NCBI GenBank assembly: GCA_031281925.1
Contig: JAITES010000238.1
Location: 1 to 9,995, forward strand
Source of the DNA: Treponema sp.
GTDB taxonomy: Bacteria > Spirochaetota > Spirochaetia > Treponematales > Breznakiellaceae
Direction: 5' to 3'
DNA: 9,995 nucleotides
Numbering within the stretch: position 1 is the first letter of the stretch; every line of letters begins with the position of its first letter. The notes under the pieces were generated by a model. That model had not been told where the DNA came from. It did not search any database and saw nothing but the letters and a program-made list of their open reading frames with translations. Below, piece after piece: positions 1 through 6,139 of this stretch. A program made the position numbers and the translations under genes.

Positions 1-1146
1 ACCGTGAAGGTAGGAGTTCCCTTCCCCGATGAAGAGACCAGGGAAAGTTTTCTGGTTTCAAGGCAGCAGGAGGGGCGTCTTCCCCTGGAGAGGGGGCTCT
101 TTCCCCAGCAGGTTGCGTCAATGACCAGCGGTCTTAACCTGATGCACCTCAACCAGATGATCATGGAACGGGAGGAGGAAGGCCGGGTTCTCACGCTGGA
201 TTACCTGAGGCGGTCCAAAAAGCTGATGATCGAGAATGAAGCGGCGGGCCTCCTTGAATTTATGGAGACCGGTTTTACCCTGGATGATGTTTCCGGGCAT
301 GAGTATGTAAAGAGGCAGTTCAAGAACGCGGCCAAGGCTATCAAACACGGGCAGCTGGATGTACTTCCCATGGGCTACCTGATTGCCGGGCCCGTGGGTA
401 CGGGAAAGAGTTTTATGGTCAGCGCCTTTGCCGGGGAGATCGGCATTCCCATGGTGAAGTTCCTCAACTTCCGCTCGAAATGGCAGGGGGTAACTGAATC
501 CAACCTGGAACGGGCGCTCAACATCCTCAAGTCCATGGCCCCCGTGGCGGTGATGATCGATGAGGCGGACGCTTTTTTGGGAGACCGGGATCAGGAGGGG
601 GATTCGGGGGTGAGTAACCGGGTCTTTGCCCAGATTACCAGCTTTATGGGGAATACCGAGTACCGCGGGCGGATCATCTGGTTCCTCATCACCTGCCGGC
701 CCGACCTTATTCCCATCGACCTGAAACGCCAGGGCCGGGCGGAGGAACATCTTGCCCTCTTTTACCCGGAAACCGATGAAGAAAAAGTGTCTCTCTTCAA
801 TACCCTGGTAAAGAAGAACAAGCTCCAGGTGCACAAATTTTCCATTACGGATCTGTTCCGCAGGCATCACTACGAGGTGAGCGGCGCAGACCTTGAAGCC
901 CTGCTGGTGCGGGCCAAGCAGAAGGCCATTCTGGAAAACCACACCTTTATCAGCCGGGAAGACATGGAAGAGGTAATGGAAAACTACAACCCGCCTGCCT
1001 ATCCCCACGAGATCCGTTTACAGAATCTGGTAGCCGTCCGGGAGTGTACCTCCAAACGGATGGTTCCCAAACGTTTCCAGATGGACGACACCAGGCTGAT
1101 GAAGGAGATCCAGGAACTCAAAATCCTCTCGGGGGAGCGCATCTGA
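1..1146 (+). CDS. AAA-family ATPase, C-terminal portion (5' end outside window)
   Basis: This encodes an ATP-dependent AAA module. The frame is open to the first base and no ribosome-binding site is visible, so the GTG at position 4 is probably not the true start. Counting from that codon there are 380 residues. Residues 4-17 (VPFPDEETRESFL) resemble the lid region that closes a preceding AAA module, so the full protein may carry two modules. Walker A is GPVGTGKS (129-136) and Walker B is VAVMIDEAD (181-189). The sensor-1 segment reads LITCRPDLI, with Cys where classical AAA proteins have Asn (usually ATNRPD). An arginine-finger-like RQGR lies at 242-245 and a sensor-2-like segment, VSGADLEALL, at 292-301. 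The tail after about 325 is basic and matches no domain I know. The substrate is unknown. The next gene, proS, starts 151 bases downstream with its own promoter, so there is no clear operon link. The AAA call is firm; the cellular role is not assigned. Confidence 0.85.
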   Translation, partial: TVKVGVPFPDEETRESFLVSRQQEGRLPLERGLFPQQVASMTSGLNLMHLNQMIMEREEEGRVLTLDYLRRSKKLMIENEAAGLLEFMETGFTLDDVSGHEYVKRQFKNAAKAIKHGQLDVLPMGYLIAGPVGTGKSFMVSAFAGEIGIPMVKFLNFRSKWQGVTESNLERALNILKSMAPVAVMIDEADAFLGDRDQEGDSGVSNRVFAQITSFMGNTEYRGRIIWFLITCRPDLIPIDLKRQGRAEEHLALFYPETDEEKVSLFNTLVKKNKLQVHKFSITDLFRRHHYEVSGADLEALLVRAKQKAILENHTFISREDMEEVMENYNPPAYPHEIRLQNLVAVRECTSKRMVPKRFQMDDTRLMKEIQELKILSGERI

Positions 1147-1262
1147 CCGGCACGATTTCCTGTTCATAGACTGCGATGCCATTATTTGCAACTGTCCGCT
1201 CTGCCCGCATTGTGGACAGCCGCCGATTAATGTCAGGGCGGTCGTTGCCGGTGTCGCCGTCG

Positions 1263-1291
1263 TTGTTTTTCCACCCCTTTTATGCTAACAT
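1263..1291 (+). promoter_or_regulatory. Predicted proS promoter giving a leaderless mRNA
   Basis: A -35-like TTGTTT (1263-1268) is followed 17 bases later by TAACAT (1286-1291), itself preceded by TGC to form an extended -10 (TGCTAACAT). Standard -10 to +1 spacing puts the transcription start at 1298, the A of the proS ATG. No Shine-Dalgarno lies upstream; the bases before the ATG are CTCCCC. The elements are seen directly; the leaderless start is inferred. Confidence 0.55.
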
Positions 1292-1297
1292 CTCCCC

Positions 1298-3136
1298 ATG
1301 AAGTACAGTCAAGCCTTTATTCCAACCCTGAGGGAAGTTCCCTCGGATGCAGTCATCGTCAGCCACCGGCTGATGTTCCGCTCCGGCATGATCCGCAAGC
1401 TCAGTAACGGGCTCTTTGCCTACCTCCCTCTGGGGCTGCGTTCCTTCCGCAAGGTCGAACGGATTATCCGGGAAGAGATGAACGCCATCGGTTCCCTGGA
1501 GATTAAACCCACCGTGGTGGTGCCCGGCGAACTCTGGAAGGAATCGGGCCGCTGGGACTCCATGGGCGAGGCGCTGCTCCGTCTCAAGAACCGGCTGGGT
1601 CTTGATTTTGTTGTGTCCCCGACCGCGGAGGAGGCTTTTACCAGCCTTGTCCGGGATGAGCTTTCCAGTTACCGCCAGCTTCCCCTTTCGCTTTACCAGA
1701 TAAACACCAAGTACCGGGACGAGATCCGCCCCCGTTACGGGGTGATGCGGGGCCGGGAATTTGTGATGAAGGATGCGTATTCCTACCATACGAGCGATGA
1801 GAGCCTTGATGAGCATTATCAGGCCCAGGGCAGGGCTTACCGCCGGATCTTCAGGCGCTGCGGCCTTACGGTAATCCCCGTCAGGGCGGATTCCGGGGCC
1901 ATGGGCGGCACAGGTTCCGAAGAATTTATGGTGGAGAGTGAAGTTGGGGACAATACGCTCCTCCTGTGCAGGGTCTGCGATTATTCGGCCAACGTGGAAA
2001 AGGCCGAATGTAAACTGGATTACAGCCCCCGCTTCGACATCAATCTGGCAAAGGGAGCCGCTTCCCGGATTCCCCCCATGGAAAAAATTGCCACTCCGGA
2101 AGTCAAGACAATCGAGGAACTCTGCGGCTTCCTCAAGACCGATGCAAAGAGTTTTATTAAAACCCTGATCTACCGGGCCCTGAATGTTGAGCTTGATCTT
2201 TCCGCCGCGCCGGGCTGCGGCAGTCTGAAACAGCAGAAGACTGCTCCCGGCGCTCCCGCATCGTATCCTGAGGCCTTCTTTGCCGTGGCAATCCGGGGAG
2301 ACCTTGATGTAAACGAGATAAAACTTGCCGCGGCCCTCAAGGCTTCGGAGGTGATGCTTGCCGCAGATGCCGATGTGCAGCGCATTACCGGCGCCCCTGT
2401 CGGTTTTGCCGGGCCTGCGGGTCTTGCGACCGTGCCTGTCGTCGCTGACTTTACCGTTACCGGTATGAATGACGCGGTTACAGGCGCGCTTGAAAAGGAT
2501 TTTCACTATCAACATGCCGCGTACGGCCGGGATTTTGAAGCATGGCTTATTGCCGATGTCCGTACCGTCAGGGCAGGGGACCTCTGTCCTGTCTGCGGCG
2601 GGGAACTCTACGAAAAGAAGGGCAATGAACTGGGGCATATTTTCAAGCTGGGCACTAAATATACCAGGTCGATGAACGTAAGCTATCTGGACGAGGAAGG
2701 GAAGAGCAGGATTCCTACCATGGGTTGTTACGGCATCGGTCTTGACCGTACCCTGGCGAGTATTATCGAAGAACACCACGATGATGCGGGGATCATCTGG
2801 CCTGCCACCGTGGCCCCTTACCATGTGATCATAGTCCCCATCAAATATGAAGGGATGGTAAAAACCGTAGCGGACACTCTTGCGGCCGAGCTTGAGCATG
2901 CAGGCATTGAGGTACTGCTTGACGACAGGAATGAAAGACCCGGTGTAAAGTTCAACGACGCAGACCTTCTGGGAATTCCTTGGCGGGTGGTGGTGGGCGA
3001 GAAGAATCTTACCGCAGGCAAGGTTGAAGCCAGGCGCCGCAGTGAAAAAGAAAACCGGCTTTTGGATCTAAAGGAAGCCGCGGACAAACTGAGCGGCTGG
3101 ATCTGCGGAGAGATCGGGGAACTCAATTCTCAATGA
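1298..3136 (+). CDS. proS: Prolyl-tRNA synthetase, bacterial type with editing insertion
   Basis: ProRS is a cytoplasmic class II enzyme that charges tRNA-Pro with proline using ATP. At 612 residues this has the usual length for the bacterial form. The N-terminal catalytic part includes motif 1 (around 33-75, FAYLPLGLRSFRKVERI). Motif 2 is at 139-160, with YRDEIRPRYGVMRGREF and then MKDAYSYH. Motif 3 (GIGLDRTLASIIEEHHDD, 479-496) comes after a long insertion at about 225-395. That insertion is the YbaK-like INS domain that removes misacylated alanyl-tRNA-Pro; it contains SFIKTLIYRA (285-294), where the catalytic Lys normally lies. A CPVCGG segment (430-435) and GHIFKLGTKYT (446-456) are typical of the family. 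The C-terminal anticodon-binding domain runs from about 505 to 612. The ATG at 1298 opens a normal ProRS N-terminus (MKYSQAFIPTLRE) although no Shine-Dalgarno precedes it; translation probably starts on a leaderless mRNA. The MATE gene begins 31 bases after the stop with its own -10-like element. Confidence 0.97.
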   Translation: MKYSQAFIPTLREVPSDAVIVSHRLMFRSGMIRKLSNGLFAYLPLGLRSFRKVERIIREEMNAIGSLEIKPTVVVPGELWKESGRWDSMGEALLRLKNRLGLDFVVSPTAEEAFTSLVRDELSSYRQLPLSLYQINTKYRDEIRPRYGVMRGREFVMKDAYSYHTSDESLDEHYQAQGRAYRRIFRRCGLTVIPVRADSGAMGGTGSEEFMVESEVGDNTLLLCRVCDYSANVEKAECKLDYSPRFDINLAKGAASRIPPMEKIATPEVKTIEELCGFLKTDAKSFIKTLIYRALNVELDLSAAPGCGSLKQQKTAPGAPASYPEAFFAVAIRGDLDVNEIKLAAALKASEVMLAADADVQRITGAPVGFAGPAGLATVPVVADFTVTGMNDAVTGALEKDFHYQHAAYGRDFEAWLIADVRTVRAGDLCPVCGGELYEKKGNELGHIFKLGTKYTRSMNVSYLDEEGKSRIPTMGCYGIGLDRTLASIIEEHHDDAGIIWPATVAPYHVIIVPIKYEGMVKTVADTLAAELEHAGIEVLLDDRNERPGVKFNDADLLGIPWRVVVGEKNLTAGKVEARRRSEKENRLLDLKEAADKLSGWICGEIGELNSQ

Positions 3137-3152
3137 ACATTACTTCATTTTG

Positions 3153-3161
3153 TGATAGTCT
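3153..3161 (+). promoter_or_regulatory. Extended -10 element before the MATE gene
   Basis: TGATAGTCT matches TGnTAnnnT and lies exactly six bases (GGGCGG) before the ATG at 3168. This is the same geometry as at proS, and it predicts transcription starting on the start codon. No convincing -35 is seen; the region at 3131-3139 overlaps the end of proS. GGGCGG abuts the ATG directly, so it is too close to act as a Shine-Dalgarno. Confidence 0.45.
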
Positions 3162-3167
3162 GGGCGG

Positions 3168-4532
3168 ATGACTCTGTCTTCTCTCTTTAGCGACAAACAA
3201 TTCTACCGTTCCCTTTTCGCCGTTGCCATGCCCATTGCCCTGCAGAATCTGATAAACGCCTTTGTAAACATGGTGGATACGGTGATGATAGGCCGTCTTG
3301 GCACCGTGGAAATCGCCGCCGTGGGGCTTGCAAACAATTTTTTCTTTCTCTATCAGATCATCCTCTTTGGGGTTAGTTCCGGCGGTTCAATCTTTACGGC
3401 CCAGTTCTGGGGCAAGCGGGATCTTGCCGGGATCAAAAAGAATACCGGTTTCTGCCTCTCTCTCAACCTGTGTTTAAGCCTCCTCTTCGCCTCTGTGAGT
3501 TTTCTGTTTCCCGAAACGATTCTCTCTGTCTATTCCAGGGATCCTGAAGTAATAGCGGCGGGGGCCGCCTATCTTAAAATTCTCAGCCTTTCGTTTACGC
3601 CCTTTGCCGTCGCCCAGGTTTTTACCCTCAGTCTCCGTTCAGTGGAAGAGATGCGGCTTCCCATGCTTACCACCCTCGTGGCTCTTTCCATCAATGTAGT
3701 GCTCAACTATATTTTTATCTTCGGGCTTGGGCCGGTTCCCGCCATGGGAGTTGCCGGCGCCGCGGTGGCCACGGTGGCGGCCAGAGTGGTAGAGGCGATT
3801 CTGCTGCTGACTCTCAGTTACAGGGGGCGCTATGCGATGGCAGGAAACTTCCGGGAGATGACCGCCTTCAATTCAGCGTATGTGTTCCGTTTTATCCGGA
3901 TCTGCCTTCCGGTTATCCTCAATGAACTGGTATGGTCAAGCGGGATCACCGTGGAGAACATCATCTTTGCCAGAACCCATACCGATGCAATCGCCGCATT
4001 CAACATAACAGGAACCGTGTCGCAGCTTACCTGGGTCTTCTTCATGGGCCTGGGAAACGGGGTGGCCGTTCTTATCGGCAAGAAGATTGGGGAACGGAAA
4101 GAGGAGGCCGCCAGGGATTATGCCGCCCGGATTGTACGCTTTGCGCCGCTGGTGTCTTTTGCCATCGCATCCATACTGATACCGCTTTCGTGGCTTCTGC
4201 CCTTTATCTTCAACGTGAATGCCAATGTGCTTGCTTCCGCAAAGGCAATGCTCGTGATTCTCGCCTGTTCCTATCCCTTCCGGGCCTTCAACATGGCCAT
4301 GGTCATAGGCATCTGCCGGGCCGGAGGAGACACGGTTTTCTGCGCAATCTACGATGCGGCCTTTCTCTGGACGGTCGCAATTCCCCTGGCCTCGGTGATG
4401 AGTTTTGTTTTCGGCGCTCCGGTATGGATTCTGTATATCTGCGTAAACCTGGAAGAGGTGATAAAGGCTGCGGCAGGACTCTGGCGTTACAGGAGCGGCA
4501 GGTGGCTGCATAATGTCACCGAAGGAATTTAG
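3168..4532 (+). CDS. MATE-family multidrug/toxin efflux transporter
   Basis: MATE proteins are inner-membrane antiporters that export drugs or metabolites in exchange for Na+ or H+. The 454-residue length is typical for the family. The N-terminus (LFAVAMPIALQNLINAFVNMVDTVMIG) is the classic first MatE repeat. It is followed by evenly spaced hydrophobic segments consistent with twelve helices; the second repeat begins near residue 240 (FRIRICLPVILNELVW-like segment). A conserved-style LGNGVAVLIGKKIGERK stretch lies in the second half. The substrate cannot be told from sequence. The start at 3168 is chosen because the hydrophobic MATE repeat begins shortly after it and an extended -10 lies six bases upstream. 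The gene may also be reached by readthrough from proS, 31 bases upstream. It converges with the sigma-factor gene. Confidence 0.93.
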   Translation: MTLSSLFSDKQFYRSLFAVAMPIALQNLINAFVNMVDTVMIGRLGTVEIAAVGLANNFFFLYQIILFGVSSGGSIFTAQFWGKRDLAGIKKNTGFCLSLNLCLSLLFASVSFLFPETILSVYSRDPEVIAAGAAYLKILSLSFTPFAVAQVFTLSLRSVEEMRLPMLTTLVALSINVVLNYIFIFGLGPVPAMGVAGAAVATVAARVVEAILLLTLSYRGRYAMAGNFREMTAFNSAYVFRFIRICLPVILNELVWSSGITVENIIFARTHTDAIAAFNITGTVSQLTWVFFMGLGNGVAVLIGKKIGERKEEAARDYAARIVRFAPLVSFAIASILIPLSWLLPFIFNVNANVLASAKAMLVILACSYPFRAFNMAMVIGICRAGGDTVFCAIYDAAFLWTVAIPLASVMSFVFGAPVWILYICVNLEEVIKAAAGLWRYRSGRWLHNVTEGI

Positions 4533-4534
4533 AA

Positions 4535-4583
4535 GGCCGAATGTCGTTTACATAATTCTTAAGAATTTAACCACAGTTCGGCC
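4535..4583. terminator. Dyad between convergent genes, possible bidirectional terminator
   Basis: Arms GGCCGAA (4535-4541) and TTCGGCC (4577-4583) enclose a perfect 14-base palindrome AATTCTTAAGAATT (4554-4567). The position between the stops of the MATE gene (4532) and the sigma gene (4601) suits termination of both. No clear U-tract follows on either strand and the loop is long, so the call is tentative. Confidence 0.35.
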
Positions 4584-4600
4584 CGGAAGATAACGGCCGC

Positions 4601-5476
4601 TTATGCTACATAGGGCTCAAGAAGATACTGCCGGGAGGGATGCTGAAGACGTTTGAGAGCCTTCTTTTCAATCTGCCTGATCCGTTCCTTGGTAAGATTG
4701 AAATGGTCTCCAATCTCCTTGAGGGACATGGGCGTGCAGGAATCAAGCCCGTAACGGAAACGGATAATGTCCGCTTCCTTTTTGCTTAAAGTGCTCAGCA
4801 GATCATTAATATCGTCCTGGAGAGCCTGCTTTATGGTTTTGGCATCGGGGGCCTCGTACTTATCCGCCTGGATGAATTCTTCCAGCGTGGAGGAGTCGCT
4901 GTTGTAGCTGACGGGATTTTCCAGGGAAACCATGTCCCGGCTGATGTTTACCAGTTCAGCTACCGTAGTTTTGTCCATGTTGAGCATCCGGGCGATTTCC
5001 TTTATCTCTGTTTCACTCGAATGACATTCCTGAACCAGCTTCCGGGCCTTTTCAATCTGAATCAGCTCATTGGCCCGGTTAAGGGGAAGCCGTATCATCC
5101 TGGCTTTTTCGCAGATTGCCTTGAGAATTGACTGACGAATCCACCACACCGCATAGGAGATGAAGTGGAAACCCTTGGTTACATCGTAGCGGTCAACGGC
5201 GCTGATAAGGCCGATGTTTCCTTCACTGATAAGGTCAGCAAGGGGAAGTCCCTGTCCCTGATACTTCTTTGCGATATTCACCACAAAACGCAGATTTGAA
5301 TTGATCAGCTTGTTCTTTGCTTCCTGGTTACCCTCAGCCGCCTGACGGGCGGTTTCATCCTCTTCCTCTCTGGAGAGCAAGGGAATGTTGTTGATTTCGC
5401 TGAGATACATGGAAAGAATGTTCTCATCAGAGTTTTTCATTTCCTGCCGGGTTTTCTTTACTTTGGTCGCGGTCAT
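4601..5476 (-). CDS. Sigma-70-family RNA polymerase sigma factor lacking region 1.1
   Basis: This directs RNA polymerase to a promoter set. The chosen start (ATG at 5476) gives 291 residues and follows AGGAGG (5487-5482) at 5-base spacing; the frame is open to 5698, but that stretch is terminator and promoter DNA. Region 1.2 is about 19-50 (SMYLSEINNIPLLSREEED). Region 2 is 55-122: core binding at DLISEGNIGLISAVDRYD (81-98) and -10 recognition at GFHFISYAVWWIRQSIL (102-118). Region 3 follows to about 205. Region 4 is about 225-285, with the -35-binding helix-turn-helix at MSLKEIGDHFNLTKERIRQIE (250-270). There is no region 1.1. The compact form and the FISYAVWWIRQSIL string resemble group 2/RpoS-like factors and the short primary sigma of Bacteroidetes. 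The intact region 2.4/4.2 set suggests recognition of sigma-70-type promoters. Upstream lies a sigma-54 promoter and no obvious sigma-70 one, so this is probably an alternative rather than the housekeeping sigma. RpoD or RpoS naming is left open. Confidence 0.95.
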   Translation of the reverse strand: MTATKVKKTRQEMKNSDENILSMYLSEINNIPLLSREEEDETARQAAEGNQEAKNKLINSNLRFVVNIAKKYQGQGLPLADLISEGNIGLISAVDRYDVTKGFHFISYAVWWIRQSILKAICEKARMIRLPLNRANELIQIEKARKLVQECHSSETEIKEIARMLNMDKTTVAELVNISRDMVSLENPVSYNSDSSTLEEFIQADKYEAPDAKTIKQALQDDINDLLSTLSKKEADIIRFRYGLDSCTPMSLKEIGDHFNLTKERIRQIEKKALKRLQHPSRQYLLEPYVA

Positions 5477-5510
5477 TTGAGCCTCCTGATTTGCTTGACA
5501 CCAATAATCA

Positions 5511-5526
5511 AGCAAGGACCGTGCCA
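5511..5526 (-). promoter_or_regulatory. Sigma-54 (RpoN) promoter of the sigma-factor gene
   Basis: On the minus strand TGGCAC (5526-5521), GGTCC, TTGCT (5515-5511) matches the sigma-54 consensus TGGCAC-N5-TTGCW. The invariant GG (5525-5524) and GC (5513-5512) are exactly 10 bases apart. The predicted start is near 5500, leaving a leader of about 24 bases that contains the AGGAGG at 5487-5482. The geometry fits a real promoter; the activator protein is unknown. Confidence 0.85.
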
Positions 5527-5542
5527 AAATATTCAGGGCATC

Positions 5543-5570
5543 GAATTTTACGGAATTTTTATGAATTTTA
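5543..5570 (-). repeat. Three 10-bp-phased A-tract repeats upstream of the sigma-54 promoter
   Basis: On the minus strand WAAAATTC occurs at 5570-5563, 5560-5553 and 5550-5543, exactly 10 bases apart and about 43-70 bases upstream of the predicted start. Helically phased A-tracts bend DNA, which helps a distant enhancer-bound activator loop to a sigma-54 promoter. They could instead be adjacent protein-binding sites. Confidence 0.6.
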
Positions 5571-5615
5571 TGATGATTTCTTTCAAAACGGTGAGTTATT
5601 TGTATAAAATGGCTG

Positions 5616-5656
5616 AAAAAACCCCTGTCCGTCTCCCGAAAAAGACTCAGGACAGG
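5616..5656 (-). terminator. Second intrinsic terminator-like hairpin after groES
   Basis: On the minus strand CCTGTCC (5656-5650) pairs with GGACAGG (5630-5624). An inner GTCT/AGAC pair (5646-5643 with 5634-5631) lies beside a 3-base bulge. GG and then six Ts (5621-5616) follow directly. The form is that of a rho-independent terminator. Its centre is about 140 bases upstream of the predicted sigma-54 start, so it could instead be an enhancer-type dyad. Confidence 0.6.
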
Positions 5657-5668
5657 AATCCCCGCATG

Positions 5669-5724
5669 AAAAAAGGACATTTTGACACACAACTTCAAAA
5701 AGAAGTTATTTTCGTGTCAAAATG
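5669..5724 (-). terminator. First intrinsic terminator-like hairpin after groES
   Basis: Outer arms are CATTTTGACAC (5678-5688) and GTGTCAAAATG (5714-5724), 11 bp perfect. Inside is a second stem AACTTC/GAAGTT (5691-5696 with 5702-5707) around a 5-base loop. Reading on the minus strand the stem is followed by TCC and six Ts (5674-5669). It starts 31 bases past the groES stop and probably ends the groES transcript. Confidence 0.65.
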
Positions 5725-5754
5725 CCCCAATCTGAAACAGAACGGCGCTATGCC

Positions 5755-6027
5755 TTATTCAATGATACAGATAATGTCCGACATCTTGATAACCAGGAAA
5801 TCAACCCCGTCGATCTTGATCTGGGTACCCGCATACTTGTCGTACATTACCTTCTGACCCGGTTTAACCGTGATAGGGTCTTTTTCGGTTCCCGGCCCCA
5901 CTTCCGCTATCGTACCCTGTTGGGTTTTTTCCTGAGCGGTATCGGGGATGATGATGCCTCCGGCGGTTTTCGCCTCGTTTTTCTCAAGTTTGACCAAAAC
6001 CCGGTCTGCCAAGGGTTTGACTTTCAT
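5755..6027 (-). CDS. groES: GroES co-chaperonin (Hsp10)
   Basis: GroES caps the GroEL ring and encloses folding substrates in the cytoplasm. The 90-residue protein is family length. It opens with KVKPLADRVLVKL. The mobile GroEL-binding loop (about 15-35) carries GGIIIP (23-28). EVGPG (42-46) and GQKVMYDKYAGTQIKIDG (57-74) are conserved family segments. The ATG at 6027 is set by GGAGG (6038-6034) six bases upstream. There is no groEL on either side here; spirochaetes such as T. pallidum keep groES and groEL apart. The gene follows the TPR gene by 112 bases and has its own promoter in that gap. No CIRCE repeat (TTAGCACTC-N9-GAGTGCTAA) is seen, so HrcA control at this site is not indicated. Confidence 0.97.
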   Translation of the reverse strand: MKVKPLADRVLVKLEKNEAKTAGGIIIPDTAQEKTQQGTIAEVGPGTEKDPITVKPGQKVMYDKYAGTQIKIDGVDFLVIKMSDIICIIE

Positions 6028-6068
6028 ATAGATCCTCCGTAAATTTTGAATATAATTTTACTGTATGC

Positions 6069-6097
6069 AATATACAAAAATTGAAGCTTAAGGTCAA
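6069..6097 (-). promoter_or_regulatory. Sigma-70-type promoter of groES
   Basis: On the minus strand TTGACC (6097-6092), a 17-base spacer and TATATT (6074-6069) form a strong housekeeping-type promoter. The predicted start is near 6062, about 35 bases before the ATG. A short dyad TGTAT/ATACA (6062-6066 with 6072-6076) overlaps the -10 and start and might be an operator, though AT-rich DNA makes chance likely. Confidence 0.75.
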
Positions 6098-6139
6098 GAA
6101 AAATCATCACTTTGCGGCAATATAATGCCTTGAAAATGT

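Noticed and set aside
118..1008. 296-codon open frame on the minus strand opposite the AAA gene
   Set aside because: It is antisense to clear Walker A and B coding sequence, with no domain and no ribosome-binding site.
1192..1219. CTGTCC/GGACAG inverted repeat after the AAA gene as a terminator
   Set aside because: The stem is only six base pairs with a 16-base loop and no T-run follows. It shares bases with the hairpin at 5624-5656, but so short a match can be chance.
1237..1270. GGCG/CGCC hairpin before a T-rich stretch as the AAA terminator
   Set aside because: The stem is four base pairs plus wobble pairs and the T-run starts several bases away; it overlaps the proS -35.
1280..2899. 539-codon open frame on the minus strand opposite proS
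   Set aside because: It lies wholly against a well-conserved ProRS gene, its translation has no recognisable domain, and its composition is that expected of the reverse of GC-rich codons.
3932..4513. Open frames on both strands inside the second half of the MATE gene
   Set aside because: They overlap conserved transmembrane coding sequence and encode low-complexity, domain-free peptides.
5477..5698. N-terminal extension of the sigma factor to an ATG at 5698
   Set aside because: This start lies inside the first hairpin. The added 74 residues are encoded by terminator, A-tract and promoter DNA. The ATG at 5476 has AGGAGG at good spacing.
6106..6135. GGCA/TGCC hairpin after the TPR gene as a terminator
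   Set aside because: A four-base-pair stem with a distant T-run is too weak to call.
6028..6139. CIRCE heat-shock operator before groES
   Set aside because: No TTAGCACTC or GAGTGCTAA half-site is present; only a short AT-rich dyad was seen.
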